Origin: Streptococcus anginosus
GTDB lineage: Bacteria; Bacillota; Bacilli; Lactobacillales; Streptococcaceae
Length of the DNA stretch: 64,000 nt
Direction of reading: 5' to 3'
Assembly (NCBI RefSeq): GCF_900636475.1
Contig: NZ_LR134283.1
Location: 868,001-932,000, forward strand
Part shown: piece after piece, positions 30,061-40,851 of the stretch
How positions within the stretch are numbered: position 1 is the stretch's first letter
Layout: the number at the start of each line of letters is the position of its first letter
Position numbers and translations under genes: made by a program
Notes under the pieces: model-generated
The model's input: the letters and a program-made list of their open reading frames with translations, nothing else
Told to the model about the DNA's origin: nothing
The model's database searches: none

Positions 30061-33000
30061 CTAGTCTACTTTTACTACTTGAAGTTGAACTCCGCTCAAC
30101 AGCACTAGATATTTTTCTATTTTTTCAATACCATACGAACGACGAAGAGCTTCAGCGTAAAGTGATAATTGCGCTTGGTAGCGCTCCACTAATTCACTTG
30201 GATTTGTATATTGATCTGTCTTATAATCAAAGAGAATGATACGATCAGCCAGTAGGAGATAACCGTCTAAAATTCCACGGACAACAAAATCTTGTCCGCT
30301 CGCTTGATCTTGCTTTAACATAGCAAAAGGAGCTTCACGATAAACTTTATCTGCCTGCTTTAAGAGTAGTTGACCAAGCTCTGTCTCAAAGAAACTAGCT
30401 ATCTTTTGCAAATCAATCTTCTTTTTGACAGTTTCTTCTGCCTGAACCTGAGCTAATGTTTCCTTTAAAATAGCTATTGTAGGCAGTTGATTTAAAGGAA
30501 TACGCTGCATCAGTTCATGGACAGCACTACCGATTTGCGCTCCTGTAACAGGGGCTTTTTTAGCAAAGTCAGGTAGTTCAAAAGAAGTTTTTCCAATAAA
30601 ATCTGGAGTTTTTTTCTCCATAATCTCAACACCGTCTGTATCCATGATCGGTTCATAAAATTTCTTGATTTGGCTCGGTGTCCGAACACTTGGCAAATGG
30701 ATGGCTGCTCGATACTGAGTATTTAGCCTGTCCACATTTTCCAAAATATCCAAAGCCCTGCGAATATCCTCAGACTGGCGATTGTGCGCTAAGTTCTCCT
30801 CGACAATCCGTTCCTTCAGCTTTAACTGACCTATTTTCTCACTTGTTAAATCGCTATCCGTCACAAATTGTGTTGAAAAAGCTAAATCGTCTTTCTCAAA
30901 GACTGTCTGTAAAGCCCAAATCCAGTCTTGAAAACTTGTCATAGTTTGCCTAATGGAGGCTGCTAAACGACCATTTTCAGGAGCAGGGAAGGTCTTTTTC
31001 TCTAGGCTTTCTTGACGACCTTTGCCAACCAGATACAGCTTTCTTTCTGCCCGCGTCATAGCAACATAGAGCAGACGCATTTGCTCAGAAATACTTGCCA
31101 AATGAATCTCACGCTCATTTTGCACATAAGGAAGAGTATCAATAGACAAGCGAACATGATTAGGCGCTAACTCATCAGCAGCGTCTACCACTACGTCCGC
31201 GACATACTTGATGCCGACGCCATTTTGACGACTGATAATCAAAGCAGAACTACTATCCTTACGATTGAAGACTTTATCCATATTAAGCAAAAAGACATAT
31301 TTAAATTCCAAACCTTTGCTCTTATGAACTGTCATCAAGCGGACTGCATGCTTCGGAGCCGCAATGACGACACTCGCCAAATCATTTTGAGTTTCTAAGA
31401 TCTTATCAATCATCCCAATAAAACGCGACAAGCCCTTAAAACTCATCTTTTCGTAGTCATTTGCTCGCAAAGTAAGAGCGTAGAGATTCGCTTGACGCCC
31501 TGCTCCATTTGGTAGGGCTCCTACATAGTCATAATAAAAGCGGTCTTGATAGATTTTCCAAAGCAAATCATAGAGCGAATTGGTTTTTGCAAACTTTCGC
31601 CAATCCTGCAGTATTTCTTGAAACTGCTGGATTTTCTTTAAAAGAGGAAGTGTGATGAGTTCGGGATGTTGACCGTTCCCACTCAGAGAATTTTTCAATT
31701 TCTCATAGAGATTTTCCTGATGAGTAACATAAGTAGCTTCTGTCACCTTTTTTTGCAAGGCCAAACGAGCCAATTCATCCTCAGTAAAGGTGAACATCGG
31801 TGACTTTAAGAGCGCCACTAAAGCGTAATCATTGAGCGGATTGTTAATCGTACGCAGGGTATCCAACATCACCATAACTTCTACAGATTGCAAATAATTA
31901 TCCTCGCCACCGTCGGAAACGACTGGGATACCGTATTTGGCAAACTCAGATAAAATCACATCGTTGCGCGTCCGCGAAGCCGTTAGCAATGTCATATCTT
32001 CAAATGGGACATTTTCCTCATTGTGCAGACGGATAATTTCCTTAATGACCAGCGCTACTTCTCCTGCAGAAACAGAAGAAACATCCTTGTCATTCTCCTC
32101 ATTATCCGTCTCAAGCGTTCCGTCATAAATGAGAAATTCCGTCTGATATTGTGGATTTGGTGCTTTTTTAGCAGGATTTCCAGCTACCAGATAATGCGTT
32201 TCATTATAATCAATTTCTCCCACTTCCTCATCCATGAGGCGTTTGAAAACGTCATTCGTGGCTTCCAAGACTTCCACATGACTGCGGAAATTCTCTTTCA
32301 AAACAATCAATTTCCCTTGCCGGCTATCCTCTTGATAAGTTTTAAATTTCTCATTAAAAATCTGCGGATCAGCCTGACGAAAACGATAAATAGACTGCTT
32401 AATATCCCCCACCATAAAGCGATTATGCCCAATTGATAACAGCTCCAGCATACGCTCCTGCGTGTGGTTGGTATCTTGATACTCATCCACCATGACTTCA
32501 TGGTATTTTGTCCGATAAAAGTGGCGCACATCAGGAAATTCTTCTAAAATCTGAATGGCAAAATGATTGATATCTGCAAATTCAAACGCATTTTCTTCTT
32601 TTTTCCGTTGTAGATAGCTTGTCACAAACGATTTCATAAATTGCTGCAAGACAAGCAAGATTTCCTTGGCTTCCTCATGATAGGTCACTTGAAATTCAAA
32701 GCGATAAAATTGATCCGCTAAATCACGTAAAACTTGAATTTTTTCCTTACGTTTTTCATTATAAGCGCTGATAATTTCTTTTAATTCTTCTTTGCGTCCG
32801 CTGTTTGTCAAAGCTTTCCCATTGCTTGCACGTGAAATCTCTACAATTCTATCAAGTGCTGTGAGATAAGCTTCCTCAGAGGACTGCTCTTGTAAGCTTA
32901 CCAGACAATCAAGCACGCTCTGCACATTCTCAAGGTATTTTGCTTTGGGAAATTCCTTGGCTTCATTCGCCAAATGATAATGGAAAAATTCTTCTAGGTC

Positions 33001-33741
33001 AAAAAGGACTTCTTTTGTTTGTGCCAAAAGTTGCGCTTTTTCTTCTTGGAAATCTGCACGTTCATAGCCTTTCAAAAAATCTTTTTCCAACCATGCTATT
33101 GGACTACTAGTGGATTGCAAAAAAGCATAAATCTTATAAATCTGCTCTCGAAAACCAAGCAAATCTTTTCTTTGACCGGTAAAGTTTTTGACTAATTTTT
33201 TAAATAAAGCAGCCTGATCAGATTGATAGAATTCTTCAAAAACTTGCTCAAAAACTTCGTTTTGTAGCAATAACTGCTCACTCGCATTTTGCAAAATGCG
33301 AAAATTCGGCGCCAATTCTAGGAGATAACCATATTTATTGAGGACCTTTTGGGTGAAAGAATCCATGGTACCAATGTCAGCATTGGGAATATCAGCTAAT
33401 TGCTGTGACAAATGCTGTTTGAGTTCCTCATCGCCTGTTGCCTTCAAAGCCTTGGATAACTCTTTCTCCAAGCGCTCTTTTAGCTCACTTGCGGCTTTAA
33501 CGGTAAAGGTCGAAATGAAGAGATGGTCAATGCGAACTCCTCGCAGAATTTGGTCAATAATCCGTTGCACCATAACAAAGGTTTTTCCTGATCCTGCAGA
33601 AGCAGACACAAGGATATTTTGACCAGAGGAGTAAATGGCTTCGATTTGCTCTGGTGTACGTTTTTGAGCTTTGTTAGACTGGGCTTCTTGGTCCTGCAAA
33701 GTATAGATTTCTTCCTGACTCAAAAATGGAATCTGTCTCAT
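30061..33741 (-). CDS. rexA: ATP-dependent helicase/nuclease RexA (AddA)
   Basis: 1226-residue AddA/RexA, the motor and nuclease subunit of the double-strand-break resection complex that replaces RecBCD in streptococci. Superfamily 1 Walker [10 protein letters not shown] at 46-54, UvrD-type motif [10 protein letters not shown] near 405, motif VI region [20 protein letters not shown], and the C-terminal RecB-like nuclease with [10 protein letters not shown]. The ATG at 33739-33741 overlaps the rexB stop (ATGA), so rexB-rexA translation is coupled. The longer in-frame extension inside rexB is rejected. Confidence 0.95.
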   Translation of the reverse strand: MRQIPFLSQEEIYTLQDQEAQSNKAQKRTPEQIEAIYSSGQNILVSASAGSGKTFVMVQRIIDQILRGVRIDHLFISTFTVKAASELKERLEKELSKALKATGDEELKQHLSQQLADIPNADIGTMDSFTQKVLNKYGYLLELAPNFRILQNASEQLLLQNEVFEQVFEEFYQSDQAALFKKLVKNFTGQRKDLLGFREQIYKIYAFLQSTSSPIAWLEKDFLKGYERADFQEEKAQLLAQTKEVLFDLEEFFHYHLANEAKEFPKAKYLENVQSVLDCLVSLQEQSSEEAYLTALDRIVEISRASNGKALTNSGRKEELKEIISAYNEKRKEKIQVLRDLADQFYRFEFQVTYHEEAKEILLVLQQFMKSFVTSYLQRKKEENAFEFADINHFAIQILEEFPDVRHFYRTKYHEVMVDEYQDTNHTQERMLELLSIGHNRFMVGDIKQSIYRFRQADPQIFNEKFKTYQEDSRQGKLIVLKENFRSHVEVLEATNDVFKRLMDEEVGEIDYNETHYLVAGNPAKKAPNPQYQTEFLIYDGTLETDNEENDKDVSSVSAGEVALVIKEIIRLHNEENVPFEDMTLLTASRTRNDVILSEFAKYGIPVVSDGGEDNYLQSVEVMVMLDTLRTINNPLNDYALVALLKSPMFTFTEDELARLALQKKVTEATYVTHQENLYEKLKNSLSGNGQHPELITLPLLKKIQQFQEILQDWRKFAKTNSLYDLLWKIYQDRFYYDYVGALPNGAGRQANLYALTLRANDYEKMSFKGLSRFIGMIDKILETQNDLASVVIAAPKHAVRLMTVHKSKGLEFKYVFLLNMDKVFNRKDSSSALIISRQNGVGIKYVADVVVDAADELAPNHVRLSIDTLPYVQNEREIHLASISEQMRLLYVAMTRAERKLYLVGKGRQESLEKKTFPAPENGRLAASIRQTMTSFQDWIWALQTVFEKDDLAFSTQFVTDSDLTSEKIGQLKLKERIVEENLAHNRQSEDIRRALDILENVDRLNTQYRAAIHLPSVRTPSQIKKFYEPIMDTDGVEIMEKKTPDFIGKTSFELPDFAKKAPVTGAQIGSAVHELMQRIPLNQLPTIAILKETLAQVQAEETVKKKIDLQKIASFFETELGQLLLKQADKVYREAPFAMLKQDQASGQDFVVRGILDGYLLLADRIILFDYKTDQYTNPSELVERYQAQLSLYAEALRRSYGIEKIEKYLVLLSGVQLQVVKVD

Positions 33742-36700
33742 TTTTCTAGCTCCTCCTTCATCTTTTCTATCCATGCTTGACGCTTCTTTTCACCTGTCGG
33801 GTGACTATCTAACTTAACCAAATGGCGGGCGCTAGAGAGGTGAAGGTTCGCTTCAAATCCCGTAATGGACTTGTACTGCTCCACAAAAGGTGCAATACTT
33901 TTGCCATTCTCCGTATAAGGATTGATGTAAAAATGCCCTGCCAAAATCTGCTCAGCAGCACGGCGATACAAGAGTGCATTATAAGCCAACAATGTCTCCA
34001 ATTCCTCTTGACTCAACAGATTCACTTTCTTTTTATCATACAAACCATTCAGCTGACGAGCCTGCTCAAACAAGAACAGACCTTTGTATTCTAGGTTCTT
34101 CATTGCTTCTTTGACAGCGTCGCCTCGCGACTTCGTCTTTGCTAAAGGCACAAGTGGATTGGTCATCTGCAGATACATAGCACCAAAAGCATGCACTTCT
34201 TCATTCATCCACGACTCTTGTTTCAAAGCTGCTAGATAGGTAGGTAATTGAGAATTTAAGCCATTGAAAAATTTCTGAAAATCAAAATTCGTATCGCTTG
34301 ATTTATAGTCAACAACGCCTAGACTGCCATCTATCTTCAAACGGTCAATGCGGTCAACTTTCCCTCGAATTTGAAGGTTGCGTCCGTCTGACAAGGTTAG
34401 AACATTTGTTTCTTCTTGACCGAAAACAGCTTCTTCTTGAATGGTTTCTACTAAATCATTTCTTTCTAGAACACGCCCTGTCGCACGCGCGGTGTCCAGC
34501 AAAACTTCGTGAGCAAACAAAGCTTCTGCATTTTCTGTATAAAGAGCTTCAAATTCCGCTTCCTGACTCGCTTCTTGAATGGCTTTTTCTAGACGATTAT
34601 CAAATGGCTCACTTGACGAATCTTGCATGACTTTTTCAAACACACGATGCAGGAAATTTCCATGACTGCGCACATCTGGGTGAATCGTCATTTCTTCCTG
34701 CAAAGCCAAGACATACTTCAAAAAATAAGCATATTGATTGCGGTAGAATTCTGTCAAAGCTGAAGTAGATAGCTGAAATGCTTGATGAGGCGGATAAAGA
34801 GCTTGCAATGTCTGCGTTGACAAGGTTTCTGTTTCAAGTTTTGACGTTACATTAGGAATCGAAATGCCTTCACTTTCCAATTTTTTGCGCAGAACCCGCA
34901 CAGCAACTGACCAAAAAGTCTGCTCTTTCTCCGTCAAAGAGCGCTCTCGATCAATATCCCCTTGATTCAACTCAATAATTCTCGCCAACAAAGCACGATA
35001 AGTACCAATATCATCACTTGTTGCCTGCGGACGCTTCACTTCAATCGGCAGCCCAATTGGTTGTTCATGCAATTCTAACAAATATGGAGAAATGTTGTTC
35101 TCTATTTCATTGACAATCTGAGGAGTAGAAAGCACCAACCTCTCTGTTGCAGCATTCAGAAGCGACAAAGCGACAAAACGATTTTTCTGGAGATTTTCCT
35201 GAGCAGCAATCAGCAATTCCGAATGCGCATCAGTCGCTTCATTTAATCGTAATCGTTCTTCATCTGACAAGAGACTCTTGTTTTGCACAATTTTTGGAAA
35301 ACAGTCTTGGGTCAAACCAACAGCATAGACAAAAGGACTTGACAAGGGCTCAATCAAATCATAAGATTGAACGGTCACAACGTCCACTGTTGCTGGAATA
35401 GTCCGATAGTTGGATAACAGCATTCCTGACTGCACCAGAGTCAGAAAATCATCTAGCTTGACCTTGCTGGTTGAAAAGACACTGGCAAATTGTTCCAAAA
35501 CATGACAAAAAGCCTTCCAGACTTCTTCTTGTCTTTCCTGATCTTGCGGATTCGTAGAATCTACTAAACCAGCAAAATTCTGAGAAAGAGAAGTTGTCGT
35601 TAAAAATTGATGAAATTTTTGAAGCAAACCTGTCGCAGTTTGACTACGAGATTTGAAAAATTCCAAAAGCGGAGTGACTATTTTTTTTCTTAATTGATTG
35701 ATGTGAATCAGGTCAAATTTTTGATGCTGATTGTGAGTAAATTCTTTAGAAAACTTACTCATTCCTCTCACGTCTGCAAAACGGATATATTGCTCAAACA
35801 AGTCTAGTTCTTCTTGCTTTAAATGACCATAAAGACCTGTTTTTAAGAGATTGAGCAAATCTTCCGTTCGAAAATTGTAGTGTTTTAAACGCACTAACGC
35901 TTCAATAAACTGCACCAAAGGGTGATGTGCCATGGACTCGCTTCGCCCCAAATAAAAAGGAATCTGATACTGATCAAAAATCGTCTTTAACTGCAAACGA
36001 TAGGCTTCCACATCTCCCAAAAGTAAGCGAATATCTTTGTAGCGAGCACCATCATGAACTCGCTGGCGAATGCTTTTCGCCACATATTCCAGTTCTTCTT
36101 TTTGATTGACAGTCGACCAAATCTGTACATGCGAACGGTCTTGCTCCGTCAGCTCCAGCTCAACATCTGAGAAATCATAGCGGCTTTCTAGCAGTTTTGA
36201 AATGTTTCCAAAAGCATCATCTGGCTGCTTTGCAGGTCTATATTCAGGTTTCACTTCATACTCATTTGCCAAATGGCGCAAGAAATCCACGCTAGCCTGA
36301 TACAGATTACCCTCTCGAAAAGTCGCACGGTATGCCTTCTCACTGGCATAAACACCAATAATGATTTCCACACCCTTGCTATGCAAAAGCTCGATCAAAT
36401 AAGCTTCTTCAGCTGAAAAACGTGTAAAACCGTCAATGACCAAAGCCAATCCTTGCAATTCTTTATCTACATCACCTGCTGTAATATGATTGGCAAAGAC
36501 CATAATATTTGACTCAGAAATAAATTCACTCTGATTAAGCTGATACATCACTAGCTGTAAAATCTTGATCAAATCTGCTTTTTTCTCATCCTCATCTAGA
36601 TAGTCCAAATCCGAAAAGGTCATCTGAGCAGCTTGCAATTCATGATAAAGCTCAACCAATTGCTGAATAAATTGCGCATCCGTCCGAATGCCACCGTACA

Positions 36701-37010
36701 CCCGCAAATCGTGCTCATCCATTTCTGATAAGACTTTGTAAAACAGCATTCCCAAACCAATATCGTCTAATGGTCTGCCTTGCTGCACATTATTGAGGAC
36801 AAAATAACGCGCCATCTGCGCAAAACGTGTCACTGTAATAGCAAACGAAGCGTGGTTTTCTAAAAGACTCAAAACAGCCCTCTCCTTTTCAAATGAAAGA
36901 GAGTTAGGGGCAATATAAAACACGCGCTTGCCTGCCTGTGCCAAGCGCTCTGCTTCTTTTACCAAAATCTTCGTTAAGGGATTGCGAATATCAGTATAAA
37001 GTAATTTCAT
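33738..37010 (-). CDS. rexB: RexB, nuclease subunit of the RexAB complex
   Basis: 1090-residue AddB/RexB. The inactive helicase-like N-terminal half lacks a Walker A: where B. subtilis AddB has a GxxGxGKT loop it reads [17 protein letters not shown]. The C-terminal nuclease keeps [13 protein letters not shown]. The Fe-S ligands of AddB are also missing: the expected CxxCxxxxxC stretch reads [13 protein letters not shown]. RexB of streptococci and lactococci is known to differ from AddB in this way. The ATG at 37008-37010 is chosen for its AAGGA site 7-9 nt upstream; the frame also contains an upstream ATG. Confidence 0.93.
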   Translation of the reverse strand: MKLLYTDIRNPLTKILVKEAERLAQAGKRVFYIAPNSLSFEKERAVLSLLENHASFAITVTRFAQMARYFVLNNVQQGRPLDDIGLGMLFYKVLSEMDEHDLRVYGGIRTDAQFIQQLVELYHELQAAQMTFSDLDYLDEDEKKADLIKILQLVMYQLNQSEFISESNIMVFANHITAGDVDKELQGLALVIDGFTRFSAEEAYLIELLHSKGVEIIIGVYASEKAYRATFREGNLYQASVDFLRHLANEYEVKPEYRPAKQPDDAFGNISKLLESRYDFSDVELELTEQDRSHVQIWSTVNQKEELEYVAKSIRQRVHDGARYKDIRLLLGDVEAYRLQLKTIFDQYQIPFYLGRSESMAHHPLVQFIEALVRLKHYNFRTEDLLNLLKTGLYGHLKQEELDLFEQYIRFADVRGMSKFSKEFTHNQHQKFDLIHINQLRKKIVTPLLEFFKSRSQTATGLLQKFHQFLTTTSLSQNFAGLVDSTNPQDQERQEEVWKAFCHVLEQFASVFSTSKVKLDDFLTLVQSGMLLSNYRTIPATVDVVTVQSYDLIEPLSSPFVYAVGLTQDCFPKIVQNKSLLSDEERLRLNEATDAHSELLIAAQENLQKNRFVALSLLNAATERLVLSTPQIVNEIENNISPYLLELHEQPIGLPIEVKRPQATSDDIGTYRALLARIIELNQGDIDRERSLTEKEQTFWSVAVRVLRKKLESEGISIPNVTSKLETETLSTQTLQALYPPHQAFQLSTSALTEFYRNQYAYFLKYVLALQEEMTIHPDVRSHGNFLHRVFEKVMQDSSSEPFDNRLEKAIQEASQEAEFEALYTENAEALFAHEVLLDTARATGRVLERNDLVETIQEEAVFGQEETNVLTLSDGRNLQIRGKVDRIDRLKIDGSLGVVDYKSSDTNFDFQKFFNGLNSQLPTYLAALKQESWMNEEVHAFGAMYLQMTNPLVPLAKTKSRGDAVKEAMKNLEYKGLFLFEQARQLNGLYDKKKVNLLSQEELETLLAYNALLYRRAAEQILAGHFYINPYTENGKSIAPFVEQYKSITGFEANLHLSSARHLVKLDSHPTGEKKRQAWIEKMKEELEK

Positions 37011-37039
37011 GATCATCCTTTTTGTCAAAATATAGTCCT

Positions 37040-37045
37040 ATTATA
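37040..37045 (-). promoter_or_regulatory. rexB extended -10 promoter
   Basis: TGATATAAT on the minus strand, 29 bp before the rexB ATG. The nearest TTGAAA is only 14 bp upstream of it, so an extended -10 type is assumed. Confidence 0.55.
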
Positions 37046-37092
37046 TCATTTTTAAAGTTTTTCAACAGCGATTGACTACATACCTTTTCAAG

Positions 37093-37123
37093 AAAAAAAT
37101 CCCCACAAGAATACTTGTGGAGA
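37093..37123 (-). terminator. Terminator after the NatAB-like operon
   Basis: TCTCCACAAG / CTTGTGGGGA stem with a 4-nt loop and a run of seven T on the minus strand. Confidence 0.9.
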
Positions 37124-37130
37124 ACGATTT

Positions 37131-38345
37131 TTAATGATAAGCTAAAGCTTTTTTGAAGCTCTTCCAAATGCCAATATCATCTGTTTGTAAAATTAAGCTG
37201 GAGTAAATCCGACCGATATAAACTGTCATTCCTAAGGTAAAGACAAAGGAAATGGCAAATGAAATCCAAGCTTCCAGCCCATTTGCATAACCGTTAATGG
37301 CACGGAAGGGCATAAAGAAAGTCGAAATGAATGGGATAAAAGAACCAACTTTAAGCAAAATTGTGTCACCAGCGTTTCCAAGAGCCGTCACTCCCAAAAA
37401 TCCAAGGAGAATCAGCATCACAACAGGCTGAACAGCTTTCCCAACATCTTCAATTCTTGTTACCATCGAGCCTAAAAAGGCAGACAGGACAACGAACAAA
37501 AAGACACTCAAAGTAATGAAAGCAATGGTATTAAAGGAAATTGCTTCTCCCAAATGCTTCATCAGATTTGGATTGGCATCTAAGAATTCTTTTACAAAAG
37601 AAATCTGGTCTGAAAAAGCAAGCAACAGCACAGCGCCGATTACATAAATGCTGACATGGGTCAAGATAACTGCAAAAATTCCTGCCATTCGACCATAGAA
37701 ATATTCAGAAGCCTTGATACTGGAGAAAATAACCTCCATAATCTTCGTCCCTTTTTCGCTTGCAATTTCTTGAGCAGTTGAGCTTGTGTAAACAATGAGA
37801 ATCATATAAAGTACAAGACCAATTGCTGTTGCGACAATCGTTTGAGTGGCCTTCTTCGCTTCTTTCTTCTCATCAATCTTTTCTTTGAAATCAATAGCTC
37901 TTGAAAGTAGCTTCACTTGATTAGCTGATAAATTAGCTTGGCTAATATTTGCAACCTGTTGCAACTGCATCAGTTTCTGTGTAATTTCAATTTTTGTAGC
38001 ACTACTCATGCTCGTATCTGCAAAATAAGTTGCCTTGATTTGCCCGTCTGCTTCTGATACTAGCAAATATCCGCCAACATCGCCATCTTTTACAGCTTTC
38101 TTAGCTGCTGCTTTATTTTTATAATCGAAATCCAGATTCTTAGTATCTTTCAGAGCTTCCTTCACTTGAGCATTGTCTGATACAACTGCGACACGGTTAG
38201 AATTACTATTTGACATGGAGGAAAGATAACCAACTCCCATACTCAGACCGATAAAAATGAAAGGCGAAATAACCATGAAGACAAAACTCCATGACTTGAC
38301 ATGACGAAGATAGGTTTCTTTGATAACAATTAAAGTCTGTTTCAT
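37131..38345 (-). CDS. ABC-2 type exporter permease (NatB/YhaP-like)
   Basis: 404-residue ABC-2 permease: one N-terminal helix (about 18-42), a large extracytoplasmic domain (about 45-165), then five or six helices to the C terminus. It resembles NatB/YhaP of Na+-exporting or peptide/antibiotic-resistance ABC systems; the substrate is not evident. The ATG overlaps the ATPase gene by 4 bp. A KKEAKKAT-type charged segment precedes the second membrane block. Confidence 0.85.
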   Translation of the reverse strand: MKQTLIVIKETYLRHVKSWSFVFMVISPFIFIGLSMGVGYLSSMSNSNSNRVAVVSDNAQVKEALKDTKNLDFDYKNKAAAKKAVKDGDVGGYLLVSEADGQIKATYFADTSMSSATKIEITQKLMQLQQVANISQANLSANQVKLLSRAIDFKEKIDEKKEAKKATQTIVATAIGLVLYMILIVYTSSTAQEIASEKGTKIMEVIFSSIKASEYFYGRMAGIFAVILTHVSIYVIGAVLLLAFSDQISFVKEFLDANPNLMKHLGEAISFNTIAFITLSVFLFVVLSAFLGSMVTRIEDVGKAVQPVVMLILLGFLGVTALGNAGDTILLKVGSFIPFISTFFMPFRAINGYANGLEAWISFAISFVFTLGMTVYIGRIYSSLILQTDDIGIWKSFKKALAYH

Positions 38346-39235
38346 ACTTCCACCCCTGATTCTAACTTAAAGATTTCATCAATTGTTGGAGCTTGTTGGT
38401 CAAAAGTTTCAATATATTGTCCTTTAGTCAACAAGTCAAACAATTCCTTACCAGCTGCTTCGTCATCTAATATCAATCGCCATGTTCCCTGGTTGGTTAG
38501 ATTGACTTTACTTACGTGAGGAAGTGCTTCTAATTCCGTTTGAGACAGCGAGCTAGACACAAAGAGACGTGTTTTGCCGTATTGATTACGAACTTCCTGC
38601 ACGCTGCCATCCAAAATGACTTTCCCATCACGAATCATAACAACATCATCACACAATTCTTCCACATTGGTCATCACATGGTCAGAGAAAATAATCGTTG
38701 CTCCACGCTCTTTTTCCTCAATAATGACCTGTTTCAAAATCTCGGTATTCACAGGATCCAAACCACTAAATGGCTCGTCTAGGATAATCAAATTTGGTTC
38801 ATGCAAGAGTGTGATAATCAGCTGAACCTTTTGTTGATTCCCTTTAGACAAGCTCTTGATTTTATCGGTCACTTTGCCTTTGACTTGCAAGCGCTCCATC
38901 CACTGAGGTAATTTTTCTTTCACAACTGCATTTGGTACTCCCTTTAAATTTGCCAAATACCGCACTTGCTCATAGACAGTCAACTTGGGCATCAGGCTTC
39001 GCTCTTCTGGTAAATAACCAATTTTCCGATAAGTCTCCTGAGAAATCGGTTGCTTATCAAATGTAATGTTTCCGCTGTATTCTAAAAAACGCAGAATACT
39101 ATGGAAAATCGTAGTTTTCCCCGCACCATTCTTTCCAATCAAACCGAGGATTTGCCCTGATTCAGCCCTGAAATCAACACCAAATAGCACTTGTTTTTGC
39201 CCAAAACTTTTTTCTAAATTTTGAATTTCAAGCAT
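38342..39235 (-). CDS. ABC transporter ATPase (NatA/YhaQ-like)
   Basis: 297-residue ATPase of the DrrA/NatA group: Walker A GLIGKNGAGKTTIF at about 32-45, signature LSKGNQQKVQ, Walker B LIILDEPFSGLDP, H-loop FSDHV, then a C-terminal extension of about 80 residues typical of this group. Partner of the permease gene. The promoter is upstream at 39295-39323; GGAGG lies before the ATG. Confidence 0.9.
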   Translation of the reverse strand: MLEIQNLEKSFGQKQVLFGVDFRAESGQILGLIGKNGAGKTTIFHSILRFLEYSGNITFDKQPISQETYRKIGYLPEERSLMPKLTVYEQVRYLANLKGVPNAVVKEKLPQWMERLQVKGKVTDKIKSLSKGNQQKVQLIITLLHEPNLIILDEPFSGLDPVNTEILKQVIIEEKERGATIIFSDHVMTNVEELCDDVVMIRDGKVILDGSVQEVRNQYGKTRLFVSSSLSQTELEALPHVSKVNLTNQGTWRLILDDEAAGKELFDLLTKGQYIETFDQQAPTIDEIFKLESGVEV

Positions 39236-39267
39236 CCTAAACCTCCTAAAATTCTAAGCTCACTATA

Positions 39268-39277
39268 TGTATATATA
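39268..39277. promoter_or_regulatory. Palindrome in the NatAB-like leader
   Basis: GTATATATAC lies between the -10 box and the ribosome site. Such AT-rich palindromes can be GntR/PadR operators, but no regulator gene is nearby. Confidence 0.3.
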
Positions 39278-39294
39278 CAATCTCTATATTTAAT

Positions 39295-39323
39295 AGTATA
39301 ATCTTTTGAAAGCGTATTTTCAA
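39295..39323 (-). promoter_or_regulatory. Promoter of the NatAB-like operon
   Basis: TTGAAA (39318-39323), 17-bp spacer, TATACT (39295-39300). TTGAAA..TTTCAA forms a short inverted repeat across the -35 and spacer. Confidence 0.75.
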
Positions 39324-39356
39324 GTTTTTGTGTAAAATTTTCTTATTTTTTTACAA

Positions 39357-39404
39357 CAAAAAGAGAGTCATCAATAGCTGCCATTTATAGATTGACTGTC
39401 TCTC
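39357..39404 (-). terminator. Terminator after the PC4-like gene
   Basis: GAGAGACAGTCA / TGACTCTC stem with a 22-nt loop, then CTTTTTG on the minus strand. Confidence 0.7.
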
Positions 39405-39435
39405 ACTCTCTTACCTTGATTCTATTTGCGCTTTA

Positions 39436-39648
39436 CTAAGCCTTAAAAGCATCCACTAATACTTGAAATTCTTCATTGGAGAGCGTAATCCCTTTCCCCA
39501 TTTTTGTATGGTCAGGACTCCAACTACGGATATCGTATTTGGCTGGCGCACCATTGAAGCTCACACGATTCAGCTCTTTCGTCCAGCCTTTATCATTTTC
39601 TGACAATACCAATAACTTTTCTTCTATCTCAAATTTGAATTCTGACAT
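39436..39648 (-). CDS. PC4-fold ssDNA-binding protein (YdbC family)
   Basis: 70-residue protein of the YdbC family, the bacterial relatives of the eukaryotic coactivator PC4/p15. The sequence shows a curved beta-sheet with KYDIRSWSPDHTKMGKGITLS (split: KYDIRSWSPD, HTKMGKGITLS), the conserved W-s-p-d-h-x-k-m-G-k-G-I-t-L segment, then one C-terminal helix (NEEFQVLVDAFKA). Such proteins bind single-stranded DNA as dimers. A strong AAAGGAG lies 7 nt before the ATG. A ComX-type cin-box 29 bp upstream implies induction in competence, which fits an ssDNA-binding role during transformation. Confidence 0.85.
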   Translation of the reverse strand: MSEFKFEIEEKLLVLSENDKGWTKELNRVSFNGAPAKYDIRSWSPDHTKMGKGITLSNEEFQVLVDAFKA

Positions 39649-39677
39649 TTTTGTCTCCTTTTTCTTCTTTCTTGATT

Positions 39678-39685
39678 TATTCGTA
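39678..39685 (-). promoter_or_regulatory. cin-box (ComX/SigX promoter element)
   Basis: TACGAATA on the minus strand, preceded by a T-tract (TTTTTTACGAATA), 29 bp upstream of the PC4-like start codon. This is the exact late-competence consensus and the usual distance. Confidence 0.75.
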
Positions 39686-39690
39686 AAAAA

Positions 39691-39720
39691 TTTACTTTTT
39701 TAGCGAGTTTGTTATATAAT
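39691..39720 (+). promoter_or_regulatory. Promoter of the small plus-strand gene
   Basis: TTTACT (39691-39696), 18-bp spacer, TATAAT (39715-39720), 30 bp before the ATG. It is divergent from and partly adjacent to the cin-box. Confidence 0.6.
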
Positions 39721-39750
39721 ATATTGTAACAAGTTATGGAGAATTTAGCT

Positions 39751-40077
39751 ATGAAAAAATTTCTCGAAATGATTTTAGAGCGCGCAAGTGAATTTATCAA
39801 TTACAAAAAGGATACACAAGAGGTAGAGGAAGACAACGCCAATATTTTGCAGACAATTGAAACAGCTTTGCAAAAAAAATCAGGTGTGCATGTCATTTTT
39901 TCAGATAAAAGTTTTACTGGTGATATTGTCAAATATGACAAAGAGCGTCAGCAATTGATTGTTAAAAACTTCCAGAAAAGTATGTCAACGATTATTCGTA
40001 TTTCAGATATTAAGCGGATTCGTCTGGTTCCAAATACTATCAGAGAAGCGCAAAAAAGAAATTCCAACCTCCGCTAG
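39751..40077 (+). CDS. Unknown small protein with YolD/Sm-like segment
   Basis: 108-residue cytosolic protein I do not recognise by name. Residues about 1-40 are helical and acidic; about 50-100 is a beta-rich segment, HVIFSDKSFTGDIVKYDKE ... IIRISDIKRIRLV, of the kind seen in YolD-like and Sm-like small barrels (F-x-G-x-I-x-x-y-d ... I-x-x-x-D-I-x-x-I). The tail is basic (REAQKRNSNLR). Start at 39751 is preferred because GGAG lies 9 nt upstream; an earlier in-frame ATG at 39736 has no ribosome site. The stop codon lies inside the terminator stem shared with the convergent transporter operon. No function is claimed. Confidence 0.7.
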   Translation: MKKFLEMILERASEFINYKKDTQEVEEDNANILQTIETALQKKSGVHVIFSDKSFTGDIVKYDKERQQLIVKNFQKSMSTIIRISDIKRIRLVPNTIREAQKRNSNLR

Positions 40078-40094
40078 GAGATTGGAATTTTTTT
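40058..40094. terminator. Bidirectional terminator
   Basis: AAATTCCAA(CCTC) / (GAGA)TTGGAATTT with T-runs on both strands. It overlaps the last codons of the unknown gene and the stop of the transporter ATPase. Confidence 0.85.
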
Positions 40095-40851
40095 ATTCAA
40101 ATAAGCTGTAATAATCCGCAATCGTCATTTTCGCTTTCTCTTCTTGATGTAAATCTTGGATAATTTGTCCGTCTTTCATGACAATCAAGCGATTTCCGTA
40201 TTTGAGAGCATCTTCCATATGGTGGGTAATCATGAGAGCAGTCAGTTGATCACGATTTACAAATTCATCTGTCAGACTCATCAATGCCACACTGGTTTTG
40301 GGGTCAAGCGCTGCTGTATGTTCATCCAAAAGCAACAGCTCAGGGCGTTTGAGAGTCGCCATTAAAAGACTCAAAGCCTGTCTTTGCCCACCCGAGAGAA
40401 ATTCAATCGGCGTATCTAAGTGTTTTTCTAAACCATTGCCGATTTTGTCTATCGTCCCCTGAAATTCTTTGCGATAATGGCTCAGACGGCGTGGCACTAG
40501 ACGGCGTTTTTCACCACGAAATTTAGCAATCAATAGGTTTTCTGCCACCGTCATGCGCGGAGCTGTTCCCATCTTTGGGTCTTGAAAGACGCGTGACAGA
40601 TACTTAGCCCGTTTTTCTGGTGAATAACTGGTCACATTTTCACCTAGAATATAAATGCTGCCACTCGTCAATGGTAATGTTCCTGCAATGACATTGAAAA
40701 GCGTGGATTTCCCTGCCCCATTTCCGCCTAAAATCGTAATGAAGTCATGCTCAAAAATATCCAGTGAAACATCATTCAAAATGACCTTTTCTTCCTCAAC
40801 ACCTGTGTTGACAATTTTTGTCGCGTTTTTTAATTCTACAATTGCTGTCAT
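40093..40851 (-). CDS. ABC transporter ATPase (TrpXYZ-like importer)
   Basis: 252-residue ATPase: Walker A GGNGAGKSTLF at about 41-51, signature LSGGQRQALS, Walker B LLLLDEHTAALDP (Glu catalytic), H-loop ITHHMED. Overlaps the permease gene by 4 bp. Third gene of a T-box-controlled importer operon whose binding protein is a TrpX homologue, so it probably energises tryptophan (or related aromatic) uptake. Confidence 0.85.
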   Translation of the reverse strand: MTAIVELKNATKIVNTGVEEEKVILNDVSLDIFEHDFITILGGNGAGKSTLFNVIAGTLPLTSGSIYILGENVTSYSPEKRAKYLSRVFQDPKMGTAPRMTVAENLLIAKFRGEKRRLVPRRLSHYRKEFQGTIDKIGNGLEKHLDTPIEFLSGGQRQALSLLMATLKRPELLLLDEHTAALDPKTSVALMSLTDEFVNRDQLTALMITHHMEDALKYGNRLIVMKDGQIIQDLHQEEKAKMTIADYYSLFE

